From assembly GCA_937916345.1 (NCBI GenBank), contig CALFUE010000199.1, positions 1 through 16,285 of the forward strand: a DNA stretch of 16,285 bases, in the 5' to 3' direction. The notes beneath the pieces are model-generated. The model did not search any database. It had not been told where the DNA came from and was given only the letters and a program-made list of their open reading frames with translations. Shown here piece by piece: positions 8,028 to 13,409 of the stretch (the stretch's first letter is position 1; each line of letters starts with the position of its first letter). Source of the stretch: an uncultured bacterium (GTDB taxonomy: Bacteria > Bacillota > Clostridia > Lachnospirales > Lachnospiraceae). Position numbers and translations under genes: made by a program.

Positions 8028-8060
8028 AATCCTCGTGTGTCTTTGCATGAGGATTTTTTT
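8028..8060 (+). terminator. Intrinsic terminator (attenuator) of the L10 leader
   Basis: AATCCTCGTG (8028-8037) pairs with CATGAGGATT (8046-8055), giving 10 bp with one G-T pair and an 8-nt loop. Seven Ts follow, within 8054-8060. It lies between the L10 leader and the rplJ ribosome binding site, so it should end transcription when L10 is in excess and be read through otherwise. Confidence 0.85.
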
Positions 8061-8087
8061 ATAGATCAAACTAAGGAGGAAAGAAAC

Positions 8088-8654
8088 GTGGCAAAGGTAG
8101 AACAGAAAGCCCCGATCGTCGAGGAGATCTCAAAAACCGTTGAGAATGCCGCATCCGTAGTAATTGTTGATTACCGCGGCATCACCGTTGCGCAGGATAC
8201 GGCACTTCGCCGTCAGATGCGTGAGGCAGGCGTTACCTACAAGGTTTACAAGAACACCTACATGACGCGGGCATTCAAGGACACGGCATTCGAGAGCTTA
8301 AGTGATACACTCGAGGGACCGAACGCCATCGCTGTATCACTTGATGATGCTACGGCACCGGCGCGTATCCTTGCGAAGTTCGCAAAGGATGCTCCTGCGC
8401 TTGAGATCAAGGCAGGCATTGTCGAAGGGCAGTACTATGATGCGGCAGGAATGGCAAAGATAGCAAGCATCCCTTCAAGGGAAGAGCTGCTCTCAAAGCT
8501 GCTTGGAAGCTTGCAGAGTCCCATTACAAACTTTGCGAGAGTCATCAAGCAGATTGCAGAGAAGGGTGGAGGAGATGCAGCTGCTGCAGCAGAGGCATCA
8601 CCGGAAGCAAAAGCTCCTACAGCAGAAGTGCCCGCAGAGCAGGCTGAGGCGTAG
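8088..8654 (+). CDS. rplJ: 50S ribosomal protein L10
   Basis: L10 is the base of the ribosomal stalk; it binds L11-region rRNA and carries several L12 dimers. I chose GTG 8088 (AKVEQKAPIVEE...), which has AAGGAGG 8 nt upstream. The in-frame ATG at 8025 lies inside the attenuator hairpin, is not preceded by a ribosome binding site, and would add 21 nonconserved residues. The protein is 188 residues. The core shows VVIVDYRGITVAQDTALRRQM and YKVYKNTYMTRAF. A C-terminal Ala/Glu/Pro-rich tail of about 24 residues makes it longer than the usual 165-175. L10 probably represses its own operon through the leader upstream. Confidence 0.96.
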   Translation: MAKVEQKAPIVEEISKTVENAASVVIVDYRGITVAQDTALRRQMREAGVTYKVYKNTYMTRAFKDTAFESLSDTLEGPNAIAVSLDDATAPARILAKFAKDAPALEIKAGIVEGQYYDAAGMAKIASIPSREELLSKLLGSLQSPITNFARVIKQIAEKGGGDAAAAAEASPEAKAPTAEVPAEQAEA

Positions 8655-8691
8655 TCAAGGAGCGGACTTGAATAATTATTGCAGGAGTCTG

Positions 8692-8724
8692 GTACTGTCT
8701 AACGAAGTGAGTTGTTGACAGCAC
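8692..8724 (+). other. Hairpin in the rplJ-rplL spacer
   Basis: CTGTC (8695-8699) pairs with GACAG (8717-8721), extended by AAC (8701-8703) with GTT (8714-8716) past one bulged T, and by GT/AC outside a mismatch. A second GACAG at 8733-8737 could compete for the same CTGTC, giving an alternative fold. The 127-nt spacer is long for two genes whose products are made together, so it may be a processing or translation-control site. Confidence 0.4.
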
Positions 8725-8742
8725 TGGCATCCGACAGAGTAA

Positions 8743-8766
8743 GTCAGATAATAAACTGACGTTTTT
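8743..8766 (+). terminator. Weak terminator-like hairpin before rplL
   Basis: GTCAG (8743-8747) pairs with CTGAC (8756-8760) around an 8-nt A/T loop, followed by G and five Ts (8762-8766). Five base pairs are few for efficient termination. It ends just before the rplL ribosome binding site GAGGAGG, so partial attenuation or an mRNA processing site are both possible. Confidence 0.3.
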
Positions 8767-8781
8767 AGAGGAGGAAAAATA

Positions 8782-9150
8782 ATGACAACAGCAGAAATTA
8801 TCGAGGAGATCAAGAAATTATCAGTATTGGAGCTCAATGACCTGGTAAAGGCATGCGAGGAGGAATTTGGAGTATCAGCAGCAGCGGGCGTAGTAGTTGC
8901 GGCAGCAGGTGCAGGAGCAGCGGCAGAGGCTGAGGAGAAGACCGAGTTTGATGTAGAGTTGACAGAGGTTGGCTCTGAGAAGGTTAAGGTTATCAAGGTT
9001 GTCCGTGAGGCAACAGGACTCGGCCTGAAAGAGGCAAAAGACTTGGTAGACAACGCTCCGAAGGTAGTAAAAGAGCAGGCTGACAAGGCTACAGCTGAGG
9101 ACATCAAGAAGAAGCTGGAAGAGGTTGGCGCAAAGGTTACTCTCAAGTAA
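8782..9150 (+). CDS. rplL: 50S ribosomal protein L7/L12
   Basis: A 122-residue stalk protein, present in several copies on L10, that recruits and stimulates translational GTPases. The N-terminal dimerisation helices are residues 1-33 (TTAEIIEEIKKLSVLELNDL). An Ala/Gly-rich hinge occupies residues about 34-52. The C-terminal factor-binding domain includes VKVIKVVREATGLGLKEAKDLVD and ends in GAKVTLK. A strong GAGGAGG precedes ATG 8782. A strong terminator follows 18 nt after the stop, so the operon ends here instead of continuing into rpoB. Confidence 0.98.
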   Translation: MTTAEIIEEIKKLSVLELNDLVKACEEEFGVSAAAGVVVAAAGAGAAAEAEEKTEFDVELTEVGSEKVKVIKVVREATGLGLKEAKDLVDNAPKVVKEQADKATAEDIKKKLEEVGAKVTLK

Positions 9151-9167
9151 TCATAATCCTGATGATC

Positions 9168-9197
9168 AATGAGCCGGTTTTTATACCGGCTCATTTT
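9168..9197 (+). terminator. Strong intrinsic terminator of the rpl operon
   Basis: AATGAGCCGGT (9168-9178) and ACCGGCTCATT (9185-9195) form a perfect 11-bp stem with a 6-nt T/A loop. The T-run TTTT (9194-9197) is partly in the stem, and C follows. It separates rplL from the cytidylyltransferase gene 40 nt downstream. Confidence 0.9.
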
Positions 9198-9236
9198 CGT
9201 GTTACGCATTTTTACAGGACGACGAGGAGGTTTATT

Positions 9237-9953
9237 ATGATCTATGCGGCTATACTCGCGGGGGGAAGCGGCACCCGTATGAAGTCGGCGAAGGTGCCGA
9301 AACAGTATATAGAGGTTGACGGAAATCCGATAATACTCTATACCATCGAAAATGTCTTAAAAGAAAAGAGATTCAACTATGTATACATCGCAGTCCATGC
9401 CGACTATTTGTCATACATGGACGAGCTGGTAAAAATGCGGGTATCCGAACCCGGGCGTATCCGCGTCATAGAGGGTGGAAAGGAGCGCATGGATACCATA
9501 AGGAATGTGACCAATGCTATCACATCTGACAATGGTCTGAATGATGACGATATCATCGTGATACATGACGCCGCGCGCCCCTTCGTCACGGAAAAGATAC
9601 TGAGTGATTCCATCGAGGCTGCGGCAAAGTACGGAGCCTGTGTCTGTGCGCTTCCCGCGGCGGACACCATGCTCTACTCTGAGACCGGGGATGAGGTTTC
9701 TTCAATTCCCGACAGGTCAAAGATATTCCATGGTCAGGCTCCTGACAGCTTTAATCTGAAGCATTTTCTGGATATGCAGGATGCGCTGAGTCCTGAGCAG
9801 CGTGCCGCTATCACCGGCACGTCACAGATCTGCACAATGAATTCCCAGTCGATCCACATGATCCCGGGGGATACCATGAATTTCAAGATAACTACCGACG
9901 GCGATCTGGATCTGGTAAGGAATACCATCGCGCTCCATAATATACAGTTGTAA
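9237..9953 (+). CDS. tarI: TarI-type polyol-5-phosphate cytidylyltransferase (IspD family)
   Basis: Predicted to join CTP and a pentitol 5-phosphate, most likely D-ribitol 5-phosphate, to give a CDP-polyol for wall polymer synthesis. Start ATG 9237 has GAGGAGG 6 nt upstream. The in-frame ATG at 9162 precedes the rplL terminator and is rejected. Length, 238 residues, equals that of known TarI proteins. Motifs are LAGGSGTRM (7-15), PKQ (21-23), HDAARPF (110-116), GQAPDSF (166-172) and NFKITTDGDL (215-224). IspD of the isoprenoid pathway is the close alternative. I prefer TarI because of the HGQAPDSFNLKHF and MNFKITT regions and because a CDP-polyol polymerase gene follows. No obvious promoter is seen in the 39 nt after the terminator, so read-through or a promoter overlapping the terminator is possible. 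Confidence 0.8.
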   Translation: MIYAAILAGGSGTRMKSAKVPKQYIEVDGNPIILYTIENVLKEKRFNYVYIAVHADYLSYMDELVKMRVSEPGRIRVIEGGKERMDTIRNVTNAITSDNGLNDDDIIVIHDAARPFVTEKILSDSIEAAAKYGACVCALPAADTMLYSETGDEVSSIPDRSKIFHGQAPDSFNLKHFLDMQDALSPEQRAAITGTSQICTMNSQSIHMIPGDTMNFKITTDGDLDLVRNTIALHNIQL

Positions 9954-9975
9954 ATAATGTTACTACTTGTATAAT
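9948..9975 (+). promoter_or_regulatory. Candidate promoter for the dehydrogenase operon
   Basis: TTGTAA (9948-9953, overlapping the tarI stop) and TATAAT (9970-9975, a perfect -10) are 16 nt apart. Together they could start a transcript about 70 nt before the dehydrogenase gene. The 98-nt spacer is the largest inside the polyol cluster, which fits a second start site. The -35 is poor. Confidence 0.5.
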
Positions 9976-10051
9976 CGTCTGAATTGATATACAATATCTA
10001 GTGGTTTGTTCCCATTGACGAGGGAGGAACCATTAGATTTTGGAGGACTGT

Positions 10052-11122
10052 ATGAAAGCGATCATAAATGATTATCCGGGCGTCATGAAAGCCCTGGTGC
10101 TGCATGGTGTCGGCGATCTTCGTCTTTTAGAGGTGGAGGTGCCTGAGCTGAGAAGCGGCTGTGTGCTGCTGCGCATCAAGGCCTGCGGCATCTGCTCCAG
10201 CGACAAGGAGCGCATATATGTGACCGGAACCTACCATTTTCCCACAATTCCCGGTCATGAATTTTCTGGTCAGATAGTCGCTGTGGCTGATGATGTGGAC
10301 GAATCCTATCTCGAAAAGAGAGCCTGCGTGTTTCCCATGCTTCCCTGCATGAAATGTCCGGCCTGCGAGAGTGAAGAGTACGCCCAGTGCGTCAATTACA
10401 ACTATTTCGGCTCCCGCTGCGACGGCGGCTTTGCCGAGTATCTGGTGGTTCCTCTCTGGAATATCATCACATTCCCCGATACCCTGCCCTATGAGGTGGC
10501 TGCTCTCTGCGAACCCTCGGCCGTGAGTCTTCACGCCGTAAATCTGGCTGAGCTTGAAAATACGGACACCGTAGCGGTAGTGGGTACAGGTACAATAGGC
10601 TTTCTGGTGGCTGAGTTCGCGAGAAAGCGCGCGAAGAAGGTGTTCATCTGCGGCAGAACCGGGGAAAAGCTTGAGCATGCGAGAGCCCTTGGATACGAGA
10701 CCATCGACATCTCCGGCCCCAGCTACAGAGACAATGCGTTTAAGACCACAGACGGCACCGGCTTTAATGTGGTGTTCGAGGCGGTGGGCTCCACCTGCGC
10801 CATCAGTCAGGCGGTGGATATGGCCGGAAACTTTGGCCGTATTATACTCCTGGGTAATCCCAAGGGAGATCTCTCACTGGAGAAGAACATATACTGGTCT
10901 ATACTCCGCAAGCAAAAGAGCATCAGGGGAGCATGGAATTCGCGCTACAGCAAAAAGCAGAATGACTGGAAGGAGGTTCTCTCCCTCATGGAGGCTGACC
11001 CCTCCGGCTTCAAGAGGCTCATAACCCACAAATTTTATGTAGAGGATTACAAGAACGCCTTCGATGTATTCAGGGGCGAGGGCGCAAAGGAATTCCAGCT
11101 GAAGATAATGTTGACTTTTTGA
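10052..11122 (+). CDS. Zinc-dependent polyol-phosphate dehydrogenase (GatD/TarJ-like MDR)
   Basis: Medium-chain dehydrogenase of 356 residues, predicted to interconvert a ketose phosphate and a polyol phosphate with NAD(P)H. Catalytic zinc ligands are C45, H69 with E70 (PGHEFSG) and E154 (CEPSA). A structural zinc site has C99, C102, C105 and C113. The nucleotide fold shows GTGTIG at 178-183. N-terminal sequence is closest, by eye, to galactitol-1-phosphate 5-dehydrogenase (GatD). Next to TarI the expected role is TarJ-like reduction of ribulose 5-phosphate to ribitol 5-phosphate. Start ATG 10052 has GGAGG at 10042-10046. A second in-frame ATG at 10085 (MKALVLHG) is where most relatives begin, so an 11-residue N-terminal extension is possible. 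A TTG at 10040 is inside the ribosome binding site and is rejected. The next gene starts 12 nt after its stop. Confidence 0.82.
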   Translation: MKAIINDYPGVMKALVLHGVGDLRLLEVEVPELRSGCVLLRIKACGICSSDKERIYVTGTYHFPTIPGHEFSGQIVAVADDVDESYLEKRACVFPMLPCMKCPACESEEYAQCVNYNYFGSRCDGGFAEYLVVPLWNIITFPDTLPYEVAALCEPSAVSLHAVNLAELENTDTVAVVGTGTIGFLVAEFARKRAKKVFICGRTGEKLEHARALGYETIDISGPSYRDNAFKTTDGTGFNVVFEAVGSTCAISQAVDMAGNFGRIILLGNPKGDLSLEKNIYWSILRKQKSIRGAWNSRYSKKQNDWKEVLSLMEADPSGFKRLITHKFYVEDYKNAFDVFRGEGAKEFQLKIMLTF

Positions 11123-11134
11123 TATGGGGTGTTT

Positions 11135-12745
11135 ATGCAACTGATCATAGAAGAGATCGAATTTAAGAGGATTATACTGCATGTGAAGGGTGTGCTCATT
11201 GGAAAAGACAAGAACACACAGATAAAATTTTGGAACGAGGCGGGTGGCGGACTTCTCACGCCCACACATGTGGAATGGGAGGGGGACAGGTTTCATCTCT
11301 GGATGAATGTGCTCTCTATAAACAACGAGTCGCCCATGCTTCCCGGCATTTACTATATGGGCGCCTATAACGACAAGAAATGTCGCTGCAGCGCCGAGCT
11401 GACGGAGGGGCTGACATTCGAGCAGGATGAACTGAAGGACAATCCCGTGAATATAGTGATAAACAAGGGTAAGGGACATTTCTTCAGGGCTTTCTCCAGA
11501 CTGAATCTGGACAATGGTGATTATTATTTGGACGTCCGCTGTGAGATGCCTGAGGATCCGCCGTTTTTCATTAAAAAATGGGCTAGCAGGCACGCAAAGA
11601 ATATCAAGAGAAATCTCTGGGAGATCACCCACTGGATATCGGTCTCAGAGTTTAAGCATTACGCAAAAAAGAAAAAATCGGGAAATAAGATCCTCTTCGC
11701 TTCCGGTTCCAGAGGTGAGATCGGCGGCAATGAGGAATTTATATACAACAGATTGAAGGAGCGGGGGCTGGATAAGAATTACGAGATCTGTTTCGACTTC
11801 AAGCCCAATATTGACGCGAAGCGGAGCTTGTTCAAGAAATACCGTTTTACTAAGCTTTTAGCTACAAGTGATATCATTTTTATCGACGATTATTATCCGG
11901 ATGTATATAAATTTGATTACCCGAAGGATGTAAAGGTGGTGCAGCTATGGCATGCCTGCGGAGCCTTCAAGTCACTGGGCTTCGAGCGTATGGACAAGCC
12001 CGGCGCGCCGCCCCTTAATACCAGGGTGCACAAGTGCTACACCCATATGCCGGTGTCCAGCGTTCACTCCGCATGGCATCACGCAGAGGGTTTCTGCATA
12101 GACGAGAGTAAGTTTCTGCCTATCGGAATAGCCCGCACGGATGTGTTTTTTGATGAGGAGTATAAGAAAAAAACCGCTGAAAAAATGTATCAGGAGTTCC
12201 CCCGGGCGAAGCAGGCTAAAAGAGTCTACCTCTACGCTCCGACCTTCCGCGGAAAGAATGCTCTCGATGCCTTCTTTCCCTTCGGACAGGTGGATTTAAA
12301 TGCATGGGGAAAGTTCCTCAAGGAGAGGGATGAGCATCTGATCATAAAGATGCATCCCTTCGTGAAGGAGAGCATAAAGATTCCCGGGGAATACAAGGAT
12401 TACATCTCTGATGCCTTCGACTATCGCGAGGTAAACGACATCCTGTTTATAGTGGATGTGCTGATCACGGATTATTCCTCTGTTATGTACGAGTTCTCGC
12501 TGCTTCGCAGGCCGATGTATTTTTATGCTTTTGATCAAAAGATGTACGAGGCGTCCCGTGATTTCTACGAAAAGTACGAGGATACCGTGCCCGGTCCCAT
12601 AGTTAAGCGTTTTGACCAGCTGCTCGTTGCCTTGAAGGAGGAGACTTTCGATCCGAAGAGGCTGGAGGGCTTCATTACCAAAAACTTTACATACACGGAT
12701 GGCAAGGCCACAGATAGGGTTATTGATGAGATCATTCTTAAATAG
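11135..12745 (+). CDS. CDP-glycerol/CDP-ribitol phosphotransferase (TagF/TarL family)
   Basis: A 536-residue membrane-associated polymerase or primase that transfers polyol phosphate from a CDP-polyol to a growing teichoic-acid-type chain. Residues about 185-510 are the Glyphos_transf domain in GT-B fold style: KILFASGSRGEIGGN (185-199), VVQLWHACGAFKSLG with H273, KMHPF with H407, and LITDYSSVMYEFSLLRRP (443-460). The two His residues match the catalytic pair known in TagF. Residues 1-165 are a beta-rich N-terminal region that I cannot assign to a family. No transmembrane helix is evident, as is usual for these peripheral proteins. Start ATG 11135 is preceded by a weak GGGG; a GTG at 11129 would add two residues. 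Whether it uses CDP-ribitol or CDP-glycerol cannot be read from sequence; the upstream TarI favours CDP-ribitol. It overlaps the next gene by 20 nt. Confidence 0.87.
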   Translation: MQLIIEEIEFKRIILHVKGVLIGKDKNTQIKFWNEAGGGLLTPTHVEWEGDRFHLWMNVLSINNESPMLPGIYYMGAYNDKKCRCSAELTEGLTFEQDELKDNPVNIVINKGKGHFFRAFSRLNLDNGDYYLDVRCEMPEDPPFFIKKWASRHAKNIKRNLWEITHWISVSEFKHYAKKKKSGNKILFASGSRGEIGGNEEFIYNRLKERGLDKNYEICFDFKPNIDAKRSLFKKYRFTKLLATSDIIFIDDYYPDVYKFDYPKDVKVVQLWHACGAFKSLGFERMDKPGAPPLNTRVHKCYTHMPVSSVHSAWHHAEGFCIDESKFLPIGIARTDVFFDEEYKKKTAEKMYQEFPRAKQAKRVYLYAPTFRGKNALDAFFPFGQVDLNAWGKFLKERDEHLIIKMHPFVKESIKIPGEYKDYISDAFDYREVNDILFIVDVLITDYSSVMYEFSLLRRPMYFYAFDQKMYEASRDFYEKYEDTVPGPIVKRFDQLLVALKEETFDPKRLEGFITKNFTYTDGKATDRVIDEIILK

Positions 12746-13409
12746 CGAGTTCGCAATCAGCGCATCCATGATGTGTGTGCCCATTCTGGACACAAAGGCA
12801 TATCTGGAGGCTTTCGAAAAATTTAATATCGAGTATCTCCACATGGATATCATGGATGGAGAGTTTGTGCAGAATCTGTCGCTGGCAAAGGATTACCCGC
12901 GGTTCCTGCGCCCTCACACAAGGATCCCGTTTGACTACCATTTCATGGTGCTGCGGCCTGAGGAAAAGATGAAGTGGTTCGACATTCAGGAGGGGGATAT
13001 CGTTTCTTTCCATCTGGAGTCCACCTATCATCCCCACAGATGCGTGGATCTCATAAAGAGCAGGGGGGCTCATGCCTTTATAGACATTAATCCGGGCACG
13101 CCATTAAATGCTCTTGATGCGCTGATAGGCGAGCTGGACGGTGTAAATGTCATGACGGTCGACCCGGGGTTTCCGGGGCTCACCATGATCGAGTCCACCC
13201 TGGATAAGGTAAAGAAGCTCAGATCCATGACGGACAAGATAATAGAGACGGACGGAAATATGTCTTATGAAAATATCAGAAGAGTCAGAGAGGCGGGAGC
13301 GGACATGGCTGTCTGCGGAACCAGTGCCATAATGCGCGGCAGTGTCTCTGATATAGAATCAAATATAATTAAGACCAGGGAGGCGTCAAAAAATGAAATC
13401 AGGAAATAA
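12726..13409 (+). CDS. Ribulose-phosphate 3-epimerase-like protein (RPE/AlsE family)
   Basis: A 227-residue TIM-barrel enzyme predicted to epimerise C3 of a ketose phosphate, for example xylulose 5-phosphate and ribulose 5-phosphate. Metal ligands and catalytic residues are in place: H39 and D41 (LHMDIMDG), H72 (DYHFMV) and D176 (ETDGN). Barrel motifs ISAS (11-14), TVDPGFPG (144-151) and CGTSAIM (197-203) are kept. The N-terminus ISASMMC recalls the allulose-6-phosphate epimerase AlsE (SPSLMCM) more than housekeeping RPE (SPSIL). ATG 12726 lies 20 nt inside the polymerase gene with AGGG 6 nt upstream. Starting at ATG 12768 would cut off the first strand. In this cluster it could supply ribulose 5-phosphate to the dehydrogenase. 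Its end overlaps the next gene by 17 nt. Confidence 0.8.
   Translation: MRSFLNSEFAISASMMCVPILDTKAYLEAFEKFNIEYLHMDIMDGEFVQNLSLAKDYPRFLRPHTRIPFDYHFMVLRPEEKMKWFDIQEGDIVSFHLESTYHPHRCVDLIKSRGAHAFIDINPGTPLNALDALIGELDGVNVMTVDPGFPGLTMIESTLDKVKKLRSMTDKIIETDGNMSYENIRRVREAGADMAVCGTSAIMRGSVSDIESNIIKTREASKNEIRK

Noticed and set aside
8025..8087. N-terminal extension of L10 from ATG 8025
   Set aside because: The segment is the attenuator hairpin and T-run; GTG 8088 has a strong AAGGAGG and gives the conserved N-terminus.
9162..9236. N-terminal extension of TarI from ATG 9162
   Set aside because: The segment contains the rplL terminator; ATG 9237 has a strong ribosome binding site and gives the standard TarI start.
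9237..9953. Assignment as IspD of the isoprenoid pathway
   Set aside because: Same superfamily and still possible, but the C-terminal motifs, length and the adjacent CDP-polyol polymerase gene favour TarI.
10874..11632. Open frame of 252 residues on the minus strand
   Set aside because: It is antisense across the dehydrogenase and polymerase genes, both clearly coding on the + strand; the translation resembles no family.
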